Counted from the first letter of the stretch, positions 42,983-51,087 are shown. The stretch is DNA of 64,000 bases from Deinococcus sp045062605 (GCF_045062605.1 NZ_JBJGDW010000009.1:21613-85612), one strand, 5' to 3'. Numbers and translations are program-made. The notes: generated by a model from the letters alone, not told the origin.

Positions 42983-43305
42983 GCCATCCCACCGTCACTG
43001 TGCCGATCCGGCAAGCCCTCAAATACGCGCAGGGCCGCGCTGAGAAATTCGGGCGCACGCAGCAACTGGAAATCGGCGCGGACCTGTTTATCCGCATCGC
43101 CCCCGGCGGGCGCAAATTCCTGCTGTTCTGTCTGGACGAGGAACCTGAGCGCAGCGTGGCCGAGTCGATTGCCTCCACGCTGGCCCTGAAGAATCCTGAG
43201 TACGGCTGGCACCAGGGCCAGACCCTACGTTCCATGACCGTGATCGAGGAAGGCGCGGCAAATGTGGCCGAGAGCGGGCCGGGGGAAGCGGAGGACGGGG
43301 TTTGA
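42979..43305 (+). CDS. Hypothetical protein coupled to the TetR regulator
   Basis: A 108-residue soluble protein that I do not recognise. It starts MSHPTVTVPIRQALKYAQGRAEKFGRTQQL, followed by a beta-rich stretch (IGADLFIRIAPGGRKFLLFCLDEE) and an acidic C-terminus. The start at 42979 overlaps the TetR stop as ATGA, which fixes it; the same frame is open further upstream within the regulator gene but is only a shadow there. Confidence 0.65.
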   Translation: MSHPTVTVPIRQALKYAQGRAEKFGRTQQLEIGADLFIRIAPGGRKFLLFCLDEEPERSVAESIASTLALKNPEYGWHQGQTLRSMTVIEEGAANVAESGPGEAEDGV

Positions 43306-43327
43306 GGGACCGTCAAACTGTCTAACG

Positions 43328-43384
43328 GTCAAACCGTCTAACCGCAGAAAAGACCGAACATCTTTTGTGGTTAGACGGTTTGAC
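43328..43384. repeat. Perfect 16-bp inverted repeat between convergent genes
   Basis: GTCAAACCGTCTAACC (43328-43343) and GGTTAGACGGTTTGAC (43369-43384) are exact reverse complements, 25 nt apart. Partial extra copies flank it: CGTCAAACTGTCTAACGG (43311-43328) and TTTTAGACGGTT (43385-43396). It may be a bidirectional terminator built from duplicated units, but there is no long T-run. Confidence 0.85.
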
Positions 43385-43410
43385 TTTTAGACGGTTGGCC
43401 AAGCCTCGCT

Positions 43411-44247
43411 TTACGCCAGACTGCCGTTGCTCATCACACCCGTGGCGATCAGCACCAAGATTAACGCTCCCACCACGACGCGGTAAATGGCAAAACCCTT
43501 GAAATCGTGGTTGGAGATGAAACGCAGCAACCAGCCAATCGAGATGTACGCCACCACGAAGCTGACACCGATGCCCAGCACCATGTTCAGAACGCCAATC
43601 TGGCCCAGCATGTCGCGGCTCTTGATCAGGTCCAGCAGCGAGGCCCCGCCCAGCGTGATAAAGCCCAGGTAAAAGCTGAACTTGGTGGCGGTGGGGCGGT
43701 CCAGGCCCAGGATCATGCCGCCCAGGATGCTGCTGGCACTGCGCGAGAAGCCGGGCCAGAGCAGGGCCAGACACTGGATTGCGCCGATGCCCAGGGCCTT
43801 GACCGGACTGATCGCCTCGATCTTGTGGATGACGGGCGTGGATTTGCGGCTTTCCACCACCCAGATCAGCACGCCGCCCACGATCAGCGCCCAGGCCACC
43901 ACGCTGGGCGTGAAGAGGAGCGCCTTGATCTTGGAGCCGAACAGCACGCCCAGAATCACGGCGGGAATGCAGGCCACGACCACGCTGGTCCACAGGTTCT
44001 GCTGTGTCTTGTCGGTGGCAATGTGGCGGATTTTCAGGAAGTCCTTCCAGTAGTACACCAGCACCGACAGGATCGCCCCACCCTGAATGATGACCTCGAA
44101 GGCACTTTTCATTTCCGGGGTCCAGGGCGTGGTCAGTAGCCCCTTGAGCAGTTCGCCCGCCACGATCAGGTGTCCGGTGCTGCTGATCGGCAAAAATTCG
44201 GTGATGCCCTCGACGATGCCGAGAAGGATTGCGTAAATGGCGTCCAT
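43411..44247 (-). CDS. uppP: Undecaprenyl-diphosphatase UppP (BacA)
   Basis: An inner-membrane phosphatase that recycles undecaprenyl pyrophosphate to the lipid carrier for peptidoglycan and wall polymers; extra copies give bacitracin tolerance. It has 278 residues and about eight membrane helices. Both active-site motifs are visible: GIVEGITEFLPISSTGHLIV near the N-terminus and LLWPGFSRSASSILGGMILGL in the middle. The start is MDAIYAILLG at 44247, with a TACACT box 10 nt upstream; the longer frame to 44514 is unrelated to the family. Confidence 0.95.
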   Translation of the reverse strand: MDAIYAILLGIVEGITEFLPISSTGHLIVAGELLKGLLTTPWTPEMKSAFEVIIQGGAILSVLVYYWKDFLKIRHIATDKTQQNLWTSVVVACIPAVILGVLFGSKIKALLFTPSVVAWALIVGGVLIWVVESRKSTPVIHKIEAISPVKALGIGAIQCLALLWPGFSRSASSILGGMILGLDRPTATKFSFYLGFITLGGASLLDLIKSRDMLGQIGVLNMVLGIGVSFVVAYISIGWLLRFISNHDFKGFAIYRVVVGALILVLIATGVMSNGSLA

Positions 44248-44313
44248 ACCAAAGCAGAGTGTAATGCTTCTCACGCGGGTTAAGGCGTCCGCCAAAAGGT
44301 GCAGACTGACAGG

Positions 44314-45111
44314 ATGACCTTTGAGCCGTATCTGAGCCGCTGGCATCTGACGGTGGACGGCCTGAGTGTCCACACCCACAGCAGCGACCTGTTGCCCGTG
44401 CAGCGCGCAGGACAGGCGGCCATGCTCAAGCTGGCCCGTAGCCACGAGGAACGCCGGGGCAACGAACTGATGGTCTGGTGGAATGGCAGAGGCGCGGCGC
44501 AGGCGTACGAACACGACGGCCCAGCCCTGCTGATGGAGCGGCTGGAAGTCACGCCCTCTTTGACAGAGATGGTCAGGGCTGGGCAGGACGACGAGGCGAC
44601 GCGTCTACTGTGCCGGGCAGCGGCGAAGTTGCCCCGTGCCCAGACCTGGCCCGAATTGCCCACGCTGAGGCGCTGGTTTCAGGGATTGGAGAAAATGGCC
44701 TCCAGCGCGGGCAGCATTCTATTTATCGCTCTGAAAACGGCCCGCGAACTGCTGGACTCGCCGCAGGACGTAGGCGTGCTGCACGGCGATATCCACCACG
44801 CCAACCTGCTGTCCACTGCCGAAGGGGACTGGCGGTTTATCGATCCCAAAGGCCTGATCGGCGAGCGCGGCTTCGATTACGCCAACATCCTGTGCAACCC
44901 TGATCTGAACGCGGCCACCGCGCCAGGGCGACTGGCACGGCAGGCGCGCATCATCTCCGAGACGGCGAATCTGGATTACGCCCGCCTGCTGCGCTGGACA
45001 CTGGCCTACGCGGGCCTCTCTGCCGCGTGGCATCTGGAAGACGGCGACGATGAAATGGCCGCAAGAACGCTGGACGTGGCGCAAATTGCGGCGGCGGAAC
45101 TGCACAGGTGA
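44314..45111 (+). CDS. APH-family phosphotransferase (APH(6)/streptomycin-kinase-like)
   Basis: A 265-residue small-molecule kinase of the aminoglycoside 6-phosphotransferase/hydroxyurea phosphotransferase family. The nucleotide lobe has AAMLKLARSHEERRGNELMVWWNGRGAAQAYEHDGPALLMERL. The catalytic loop is VGVLHGDIHHANLLST, with the metal Asp in WRFIDPKGLIGERGFDYANIL. The natural substrate is unknown, and resistance should not be assumed. The start MTFEPYL (44314) is preferred to the TTG/GTG-type longer reading at 44299. Confidence 0.85.
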   Translation: MTFEPYLSRWHLTVDGLSVHTHSSDLLPVQRAGQAAMLKLARSHEERRGNELMVWWNGRGAAQAYEHDGPALLMERLEVTPSLTEMVRAGQDDEATRLLCRAAAKLPRAQTWPELPTLRRWFQGLEKMASSAGSILFIALKTARELLDSPQDVGVLHGDIHHANLLSTAEGDWRFIDPKGLIGERGFDYANILCNPDLNAATAPGRLARQARIISETANLDYARLLRWTLAYAGLSAAWHLEDGDDEMAARTLDVAQIAAAELHR

Positions 45112-45180
45112 ACGGGCGTCTAAAGCCTTTTTGTCCGAAGCTGCATGCGGCGGGACAGGGGGCGCGTTAGGCTGGTCAGC

Positions 45181-45384
45181 ATGACCTCCGACGACAGGAA
45201 TCCTGACCCCAAAGCCACAGGCGAACAGCGCGGCGAGATCGTGCAGAGCACCGTGCCGGAGGCGCACCCGGACGTGATCGATATTCCTGAGGGCGATCCG
45301 CAGAACCAGACGCCCACCGATAAGTCGGGCAAGTTACAGCAGGAAATGACGCGCGGCATCATCCCGGACAACGAGGACGGCTAA
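45181..45384 (+). CDS. Small acidic hypothetical protein (leaderless)
   Basis: A 67-residue very hydrophilic protein without hydrophobic core, probably disordered (MTSDDRNPDPKATGEQRGEI, then PEGDPQNQTPTDKSGK). No family recognised. TAGGCT ends 7 nt before the ATG, which decides the start against the longer frame at 45145. Small acidic proteins of this type recur in the window (63592-63873). Confidence 0.6.
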   Translation: MTSDDRNPDPKATGEQRGEIVQSTVPEAHPDVIDIPEGDPQNQTPTDKSGKLQQEMTRGIIPDNEDG

Positions 45385-45637
45385 AGCATCAGGCATGAAG
45401 GCACCATCTTTATGACCGAGCGAGCGGGCAAGCGTCCTTAAAGGCGTCTGTCCTGCCCAAGACAGCGAGCAGATTTTGCCGAGCAGGACGCAGAGTGGAG
45501 TCGCCGGAAGTCTCTTTTTCCGGTGACGTAATTCGGAGAACTGCTCTAGTTGGGCCGCGCGGGGCCACTGCAACAGGACATGGCCTGATCCACAGGGTTT
45601 CAGGTGACCGCCTCTCCACTCGGGTATGCTGCCGCCC

Positions 45638-46627
45638 ATGACCGATCAGATGAAGGCAATTGTTGTCGAGCGACTTGGCCCCCCCGACGTGATGGAAATC
45701 AAGGACATTCCCGTGCCGCAGCCGGGCGAGGGCGAGATCCGCATCGAGGTAGAGGCTGTGGGCATCAACTTTGCCGACGTGCTGGCCGTGGCGGGCGAGT
45801 ACCTGACCCGCACACGCGTGCCGTACACGCCGGGCATGGAATTTGCCGGAATCGTGGAATCGCTGGGCGAGGGCGTGACCAATGTGAAAGTGGGACAGCG
45901 CGTGGCCTGCCTGGGCGGCAGCGGGGCGCTGGCGAAATACGCCGTGGTCAGGGCGACAGGGATCATTCCAGTCCCAGAGAACTTCACGGGCGCGCAGGCC
46001 GCCGCCTTTCCGGTGTCGTATTTCACGGCCTACCACGGCCTGAAGACCCTGGGGCGCGGCCAGGAAGGCGAATGGGTGCTGGTGCAAGCGGCAGCAGGCG
46101 CACTGGGCACGGCCAGCGTGCAGCTTGCCAAGGCGATGGGCATGAAGGTCATTGCGATGGCCAGCACCGAGGAAAAACTTCAGCTCGCGCGTGACCTCGG
46201 CGCAGATGTAACCCTCTTGCAGGATGACCCGGACCGCGTGCAGAAGGTCCGGGACGCGGCGGGCGGCAAGGGCGTGCCGCTGATTCTGGAAGTGGTGGGC
46301 GGCCCGCGTTTTCAGGAAAGTCTGGACATGGCAGCGGACCAGGGCCGCGTGATCGTGATCGGCAATGCCAGCCGCGAGCAGGCCAACATGCGCCCGGTGG
46401 AACTGATGAAGCGCAACCTGACCGTAACTGGCCTGTGGCTGACCAGCCTGATGGGCGACCGGGGGGCGACGGTGGCGGCGGCGCAGGCCCTTACGCCGCT
46501 GGTGGCGAGCGGACAGGTGACGCCGCAGGTGGGGCCAACCTACGCCCTGGCCGAGAGCGCCCGCGCCTTCCAGGACATCCTGGACCGCAAGACGACCGGG
46601 AAAGTGGTGATCGAACCGGGACGGTAA
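45638..46627 (+). CDS. NADPH:quinone oxidoreductase (zinc-free MDR family)
   Basis: A 329-residue medium-chain reductase of the quinone oxidoreductase type. The N-terminal GroES-like domain (VERLGPPDVMEIKDIPVPQPGEGEIRIEVEAVGINFADVLAVAG) lacks the zinc-ligand cysteines of alcohol dehydrogenases. The Rossmann domain has VLVQAAAGALGTASVQLAKAMG, matching the AGGVG-type NADPH site. The substrate is uncertain. TATGCT ends 7 nt before the ATG at 45638 (leaderless). The 45385-45625 gap upstream holds nothing I can name. Confidence 0.92.
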   Translation: MTDQMKAIVVERLGPPDVMEIKDIPVPQPGEGEIRIEVEAVGINFADVLAVAGEYLTRTRVPYTPGMEFAGIVESLGEGVTNVKVGQRVACLGGSGALAKYAVVRATGIIPVPENFTGAQAAAFPVSYFTAYHGLKTLGRGQEGEWVLVQAAAGALGTASVQLAKAMGMKVIAMASTEEKLQLARDLGADVTLLQDDPDRVQKVRDAAGGKGVPLILEVVGGPRFQESLDMAADQGRVIVIGNASREQANMRPVELMKRNLTVTGLWLTSLMGDRGATVAAAQALTPLVASGQVTPQVGPTYALAESARAFQDILDRKTTGKVVIEPGR

Positions 46628-46661
46628 CCCCTCACCCCCGCAGCCTTCACTGCGCCCCTCT

Positions 46662-46682
46662 CCCCTACGGCGAGGGGTTTTT
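46662..46682 (+). terminator. Terminator of the quinone oxidoreductase gene
   Basis: CCCCT (46662-46666) pairs with AGGGG (46673-46677) around ACGGCG, followed by five T (46678-46682). Confidence 0.75.
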
Positions 46683-46687
46683 CGTTG

Positions 46688-46710
46688 ACCCTCTCCGTGG
46701 GCGAGAGGGT
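46688..46710 (-). terminator. Hairpin facing the ispE 3' end
   Basis: ACCCTCTC (46688-46695) pairs with GAGAGGGT (46703-46710) over a 7-nt loop. It lies 48 nt past the ispE stop on the minus strand; on that strand the next bases are CAACGAAAAACC, not a T-run, so it is a weak terminator at best. Confidence 0.5.
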
Positions 46711-46758
46711 GCGGCAACACTCGGCGGATGAGTCGCACACCTGCTCGCAAAGGGATGG

Positions 46759-47640
46759 CTACAAAGTCTGCGTCGCCTGGACCCACCAGTTCGGATGGGC
46801 CGAGGCGATGGCCTTTGCGGCGTCGTAAGCCTGCTCGTCGTCCCGGGCCAGGGCAAAGCAGGTGCTGCCCGAACCGCTCATCAGCGGCGAGCGCAGGCCC
46901 GCGTGTGCCAGCGCAGCCAGCGCCTCGCGCACGGGGGCGTGGCGGGCGCTGACGCTGTCTTGCAGGGCGTTGGGATACGGCACGTCCCCTCCGCCGCCCA
47001 GCGCGGCCAGGATCGCGTTCACATCCAGAGCAGGGGTAAACGCTTCCTCGTCGTCCAGCCACATGTAGGCGTCGCGGGCGCTGACCTTCACCCCCGGATT
47101 GACCAGCACCAGCGAGGCGCGCGGCACCGGCACCGGCATCAATAGCTCACCGATACCCTCCGCGACGGCTGCCTGCCCCAGCAGAAAGAACGGCACGTCC
47201 GCGCCCAGGCCCAGCGCCAGTTCGGGCAGCGAGACCGACGACGGATACAGCCGGGCCAGGGCCATCAGGGTGGTGGCCGCGTCGCTGCTGCCGCCGCCCA
47301 GGCCGGAAGCCAGCGGCAGGCGCTTATGCAGGACGATGGCCACACCCGCCGGGATGCCTGCGGCGTCCAGGTAGGCGCGGGCAGCGCGGTAGACAAGATT
47401 GCGGCTGTCGGTGGGCAGGTCCGCGCCCAGCCCGCCAACCGCCCTTACCTCCAGGGTCAGGGTGTCTGCCGGGCCGATCTCCAGCTCGTCGCCCACCGCC
47501 AGCGGCACCATCAGGGTGTGCAGCTCGTGGTAGCCGTCGCCGCGCTGAGAGCGCACGCTGAGGCCAAAGTTGACCTTGGCCGGGGCCAGATAGGTTCTGG
47601 AGGTCAGGGCGGGACTGCTGAGGCTCACACCCCGCAGCAT
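46759..47640 (-). CDS. ispE: 4-diphosphocytidyl-2-C-methyl-D-erythritol kinase
   Basis: A GHMP-family kinase of the MEP isoprenoid pathway, 293 residues. The entry motif YLAPAKVNFGLSVRSQRGDGYHELHTLMVPL is typical, and the phosphate-binding loop LPLASGLGGGSSDAATTL is clear; a C-terminal LMSGSGSTCFAL follows. The start is not certain: the ATG at 47640 abuts TATGGA, and the GTG at residue 5 is an alternative. It lies 80 nt downstream of ispD on the same strand, so the two pathway enzymes are probably co-transcribed. Confidence 0.95.
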   Translation of the reverse strand: MLRGVSLSSPALTSRTYLAPAKVNFGLSVRSQRGDGYHELHTLMVPLAVGDELEIGPADTLTLEVRAVGGLGADLPTDSRNLVYRAARAYLDAAGIPAGVAIVLHKRLPLASGLGGGSSDAATTLMALARLYPSSVSLPELALGLGADVPFFLLGQAAVAEGIGELLMPVPVPRASLVLVNPGVKVSARDAYMWLDDEEAFTPALDVNAILAALGGGGDVPYPNALQDSVSARHAPVREALAALAHAGLRSPLMSGSGSTCFALARDDEQAYDAAKAIASAHPNWWVQATQTL

Positions 47641-47719
47641 TCCATACGGGGGCAGCGGGCGGGCCAGAAAATTAGTCTCTGTGAGGTTCAGACCTTTAGA
47701 CTTCCAGACTGGTAGAACT

Positions 47720-48397
47720 TCAGCTTCCCGCGTCCCAGACCGGGGCCAGTGCCTGGGCCAGCGCCAGATCGCCGGGGGTGGTCACCTTGAACAGCCGGGC
47801 GTCGCCGGGGACCAGCCGCACCTGTCCGCCCTGCCGCGCGATCAATCCGGCGTCGTCGGTGGCGGCGTGGCCGTCTGCACTGGCCTGTGCATGCGCCGCC
47901 AGCAGCAACTCGCGGCGAAAGCCCTGCGGCGTCTGCACGGCCCACAATCCCTCGCGGGAGACGGACGCGCCCCACATCTCCCCCGCTCCCGCCGAAACCA
48001 GCGTGTCGGCCACCGGCAGGGCCACCGTCGCCGCGCCGGTTTCGGCCACCGCTTCCAGCAGGGCGTAGATGATGTCGGCCCCCAGGAAGGGCCGGGCCGC
48101 GTCGTGGATCAGCACGGTATCGGCCACGGTGGCGCGCAGCAGGCGGCGCACGCTGTCCTGGCGGGTCTGGCCGCCGACGATGGCGCGGGCATCGATGCCG
48201 GGGGGAAGCTCCATACCGTCCGGCAGGGCCACCAGCACCTCGTCCACATGCGGGGCCAGGGCGGCGACACTGCGGGCCAGCAGGGACAGGCCGCCCACCG
48301 TCACGAACGCCTTGTGACCCAGGCCCAGGCGGGTGCCACTTCCGGCAGCGGGAATCAGGGCCGCCGTGGTGCCAGCCAGCAGGCAGGCCCCCGTCAT
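47720..48397 (-). CDS. ispD: 2-C-methyl-D-erythritol 4-phosphate cytidylyltransferase
   Basis: The CTP-dependent nucleotidyltransferase of the MEP pathway, 225 residues. The CTP-binding motif AALIPAAGSGTRLGLGHKAFVTVGG is present, as are LIHDAARPFLGADII and VQTPQGFRRELLLAAH. The active-site Lys of the loop is in GHKAF. The ATG at 48397 overlaps the ubiX stop as ATGA, so the unit ubiX-ispD-ispE appears to be one operon. Confidence 0.95.
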   Translation of the reverse strand: MTGACLLAGTTAALIPAAGSGTRLGLGHKAFVTVGGLSLLARSVAALAPHVDEVLVALPDGMELPPGIDARAIVGGQTRQDSVRRLLRATVADTVLIHDAARPFLGADIIYALLEAVAETGAATVALPVADTLVSAGAGEMWGASVSREGLWAVQTPQGFRRELLLAAHAQASADGHAATDDAGLIARQGGQVRLVPGDARLFKVTTPGDLALAQALAPVWDAGS

Positions 48398-48996
48398 TCC
48401 TCGTCATCCTCGCGCCAGCGTTTGAAGCCGGGGGCATTCAGGCCAAATTGATCCAGCACGCGGGCCGTCACGAAATGCAGCAGCTCGTCCACGTCGTTTG
48501 GCGAGTGGTAAAAGCCGGGGCTGGCAGTCATGACAGTGGCCCCGGCGTCGTGGGCGGCCAGCATGTTTTGCAGCGTGGGGCGGGGCAGCGGGTCCTCGCG
48601 CAGCACCAGCACCAGCGGGCGGCGTTCCTTGAGGGTCACGTGCGCGGCGCGCGACAGCAGGTTGTCTGCGAAACCGTGCGCGATCTTGGCCAGAGTGCCC
48701 GCGCTGCACGGAATGACCAGCATGCCGTCGGTGCGGTAGGAGCCGCTGGCGACACTGGCGGCCAGATCGCGGTCCTCGTGGACGTGCGTGGCGTACTGCG
48801 TCAGATCGGCCAGTTGCGGGCCACCCTCGGCACTCATCACGCGTTTCGCGCCGCTGCTGACCACCAGATGCGTCTCGATGTCCTGACCGTCCACCTTCAA
48901 ACTACGCAGCGCCCGCAGCACGTCCACCGCGTAGGGGATGCCGCTGCCCCCGGAGACGCCCACCACCAGCCTCAAAGGCCGTACCTCAAGATGCAC
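48394..48996 (-). CDS. ubiX: Flavin prenyltransferase UbiX
   Basis: Joins dimethylallyl phosphate to FMN to make the prenylated flavin cofactor of UbiD decarboxylases. About 195 residues, with RLVVGVSGGSGIPYAVDVLRAL, the phosphate-binding SSGAKRVM, SVASGSYRTDGMLVIPCSAGTLAKIAHGFADNLLSRAAHVTLKERRPLVLVLREDP and PGFYH motifs. The start is ambiguous: TTG 49005, GTG 48996 (used here) and TTG 48975, which gives the standard MRLVVGVSGG N-terminus. A leaderless mini-ORF ending at that TTG makes 48975 attractive. Confidence 0.93.
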   Translation of the reverse strand: MHLEVRPLRLVVGVSGGSGIPYAVDVLRALRSLKVDGQDIETHLVVSSGAKRVMSAEGGPQLADLTQYATHVHEDRDLAASVASGSYRTDGMLVIPCSAGTLAKIAHGFADNLLSRAAHVTLKERRPLVLVLREDPLPRPTLQNMLAAHDAGATVMTASPGFYHSPNDVDELLHFVTARVLDQFGLNAPGFKRWREDDEE

Positions 48997-48998
48997 AT
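48972..48998 (-). CDS. Putative leaderless 8-codon mini-ORF before ubiX
   Basis: TACCTT (49010-49005) ends 6 nt before the ATG at 48998, which opens MCILRYGL and stops at TGA 48974-48972. This TGA overlaps the TTG at 48975 (TTGA), the codon that would start UbiX as MRLVVGV. The layout matches the coupled mini-ORF at 7947 and suggests reinitiation. Confidence 0.4.
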   Translation of the reverse strand: MCILRYGL

Positions 48999-49073
48999 GT
49001 TGCAAAGGTAGCAGGGGCGGGGCGGCTGGCCTGTGGCCTGCGGGACAGAAGGCCAGCCGCTAGACTTGGCCCC

Positions 49074-49802
49074 ATGAACCTGTCCGACGCCCGTTCTGCC
49101 CTTGCCAGCGCCCGCCGCGTGGCCGTGCTGACCGGCGCGGGCATCAGCGCCGAGAGCGGCATTCCCACCTTCCGCGACGCACAGACGGGCCACTGGGCGC
49201 GCTTTAAGCCCGAAGACCTCGCCAGCCCGGACGCTTACTTCCGCGATCCGGCGCTGGTCTGGAAGTGGTACGCGGGCCGTTACCGCGACGTGATGGCCGC
49301 GACGCCCAACGCCGGGCATGACCTGCTGGCGCGGCTGGAACGCGAGAAGGGCGACGGCTATTTTCTAGCGACGCAGAACGTGGACGGCCTGCACGCACGC
49401 GCCGGAAGCGAGCGGCTGGCAGAACTGCACGGCAACCTGACCACCGCCCGCTGCGAGATCTGCACCCACATTGACGCCCTACCCGCCCCGGCAGACTTCA
49501 CGCCGCCCCCGGTCTGTTCCAGATGCGGCGGACGGATGCGGCCCAACATCGTATGGTTTGGCGAGTTTCTGCCCGAACAGGCGCTGGAGGCGGCCAGCGA
49601 CGCCTTCGCCGCCGCCGAAGTGGCCCTGATCATCGGCACCAGCGGCGTGGTGTACCCGGCGGCGGGGCTGGCCTTCGAGACGCTGGAACGCGGCGGAACG
49701 GTGATCGAGATCAACCCGGATGAAACCGAGCTGACCCCCCGCCTGAGCTTCAGCCTGCGCGAGACGGCCTCAAAGGGGTTGGCGGCTTTGATGGACGGAT
49801 AG
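49074..49802 (+). CDS. cobB: Sir2-family NAD-dependent protein deacylase
   Basis: Removes acyl groups from lysines using NAD+, 242 residues, class III sirtuin type. The Rossmann motif is VAVLTGAGISAESGIPTFRDAQTGHWARF; TQNVDGLHARAGSERLAELHG holds the catalytic His; the zinc cysteines are CEIC and CSRC; MRPNIVWFGEFLPEQALEAA and IIGTSGVVYPAAGL complete it. The pair of Ala/Tyr-Arg positions (AGRYRD) suits desuccinylase-type sirtuins. TAGACT ends 7 nt before the ATG (leaderless). Confidence 0.94.
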   Translation: MNLSDARSALASARRVAVLTGAGISAESGIPTFRDAQTGHWARFKPEDLASPDAYFRDPALVWKWYAGRYRDVMAATPNAGHDLLARLEREKGDGYFLATQNVDGLHARAGSERLAELHGNLTTARCEICTHIDALPAPADFTPPPVCSRCGGRMRPNIVWFGEFLPEQALEAASDAFAAAEVALIIGTSGVVYPAAGLAFETLERGGTVIEINPDETELTPRLSFSLRETASKGLAALMDG

Positions 49803-49854
49803 AAATTCGCTGGGATGATCCAACATCACATCATTTTTGTAGGAGTCTCGGCCT

Positions 49855-50115
49855 ATGCCGGAGGTGTGCAGTTTCCACGGAATCAAGATCGTGTTCTCTT
49901 ACCGCGATCACCTGCCGCCGCACTTCCACGCCATCTACGGAGATGACGAGGCCACCATCCTGCTCGACGATCTGGCGCTGGATGACGGCTGGCTGCCCCG
50001 GCGGGCGCTGCGGCTGGTGCTGGAATGGGCAGCAATTCATCAGGCCGAACTGGCGCAGGTCTGGGAACTGGCCCGCGCGCAGGAACCACTGGGCCGCATA
50101 GACCCGCTGGAATAA
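49855..50115 (+). CDS. DUF4160 protein, possible toxin partner
   Basis: An 86-residue DUF4160 protein: PEVCSFHGIKIVFSYRDHLPPHFHAIYGDDEATILLDD is the family signature with the HLPPHFH motif. The family is small and typically sits next to DUF2442 genes in arrangements that look like toxin-antitoxin pairs; which one is the toxin is not settled. A GGAG site precedes the ATG. The DUF2442-HTH gene starts 11 nt downstream. Confidence 0.88.
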   Translation: MPEVCSFHGIKIVFSYRDHLPPHFHAIYGDDEATILLDDLALDDGWLPRRALRLVLEWAAIHQAELAQVWELARAQEPLGRIDPLE

Positions 50116-50126
50116 TGGGAGGACCG

Positions 50127-50630
50127 ATGTACAAACTCGCCGCCGTCGTTGCCGAAGCACCCCACATCCTGCACCTGACCTTCACGGATGGAGCCGCTGT
50201 CACGGCAGACGTGAGCAGTCTGCTGTCTGGCGGCGGCGTGTTCGCACCGCTGGAAGACTCGGCCTTTTTTAGACGGGTGGCCGTGGGAGCGCGGGGCCGT
50301 TCGCTGGGCTGGCCGGGCGAACTGGATTTAGACGCCGATTCGTTCCGGCCTGAAACTTACGGGAATATGCCGCCCGAGTTTCCGCTCAGCGACTTCGTGC
50401 CGCCCCAGACGGCCAATCCAGTCAGCCAGAAATTGCGGCAGGCGGTAGAGGCGAGCGGGGAGGCGCAGGCCGTGATCGCCCAGCGTGCCGGAATGCGTCA
50501 GCAGGCGCTGAGCCGCCTGATTGACCCCTATTACGAGGGTCATTCACTGGCGACTCTGACGCGACTGGCCGACGCGTTGGGAATGGAACTGCGGGTGGAA
50601 CTGGTGCCTAAAGAGAAGAGGGCGTCATAA
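50127..50630 (+). CDS. DUF2442-HTH fusion protein, possible antitoxin
   Basis: A 167-residue two-domain protein. Residues 1-80 are DUF2442-like (YKLAAVVAEAPHILHLTFTDGAAVTADVSSLL, AVGARGRSLGWPGELDLDADSF). Residues about 100-165 form a Cro/XRE-type helix-turn-helix (KLRQAVEASGEAQAVIAQRAGMRQQALSRLIDPYYEGHSLATLTRLADALGMEL). Fusion with a DNA-binding domain suggests autoregulation of the pair. A GGGAGG site supports the ATG at 50127; the longer frame is antisense-like extension over the DUF4160 gene. Confidence 0.85.
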   Translation: MYKLAAVVAEAPHILHLTFTDGAAVTADVSSLLSGGGVFAPLEDSAFFRRVAVGARGRSLGWPGELDLDADSFRPETYGNMPPEFPLSDFVPPQTANPVSQKLRQAVEASGEAQAVIAQRAGMRQQALSRLIDPYYEGHSLATLTRLADALGMELRVELVPKEKRAS

Positions 50631-50634
50631 GACG

Positions 50635-51087
50635 TTACTCCAGCACATATCGCACTGCTTCCTCAAACTCCACTTTCGCCGCCTCAGCCCGCTTCAACAC
50701 CTTGTTCAGCTTCCACGGCATCCAGTCGGTCTGGCCTGTCGTACTCCGCAAAAAGCCGCGCACGCCGACTTCCACGTAGCGGGCGTCCTTGCCCAGCAGG
50801 GCGCTGAGGCCCGCGCGCACCGCCTCCGGGTCATGCAGCGGCCCGGTCAGGCGGGCGGAGGGAATATCGGGCGTGACTTCCGGCTCCGGCACGGGTTCGC
50901 TGGCGGTGCGGGTGGGCGCGGGATGCGGGCGGTACAGCTCCACGCGGAAGCCGTCCAGCGTCAGTAGCGCAGCCAGCGCCTGCGCCTCGGGCAGCGGGTG
51001 GGTAAAAGTGACGTGAATGTCCAGCTCGTGCCCGCGCTTGCCCTTGTCGGTCTGGACGGGCTGGGTCTCTACCGGGCCTCCGGTCAT
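50635..51087 (-). CDS. Hypothetical protein coupled to DinB gene
   Basis: A 150-residue protein that I do not recognise. Residues about 22-55 (LDIHVTFTHPLPEAQALAALLTLDGFRVELYRP) look like a beta-alpha-beta unit similar in pattern to RraB-type proteins, and residues 85-150 look helical (DPEAVRAGLSALLGKDARYVEVGVRGFLRS). The ATG overlaps the DinB-family stop (ATGA), so it is translated with that gene. Confidence 0.65.
   Translation of the reverse strand: MTGGPVETQPVQTDKGKRGHELDIHVTFTHPLPEAQALAALLTLDGFRVELYRPHPAPTRTASEPVPEPEVTPDIPSARLTGPLHDPEAVRAGLSALLGKDARYVEVGVRGFLRSTTGQTDWMPWKLNKVLKRAEAAKVEFEEAVRYVLE

Noticed and set aside
44314..45111. Aminoglycoside resistance gene
   Set aside because: The kinase fold is clear, but family membership alone does not show the substrate; the setting is chromosomal with no mobile element.
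45410..47062. 550-codon minus-strand open frame opposite the quinone oxidoreductase
   Set aside because: Overlaps two real genes (45638-46627 and 46759-47640) and a terminator; no domain can be read in it.
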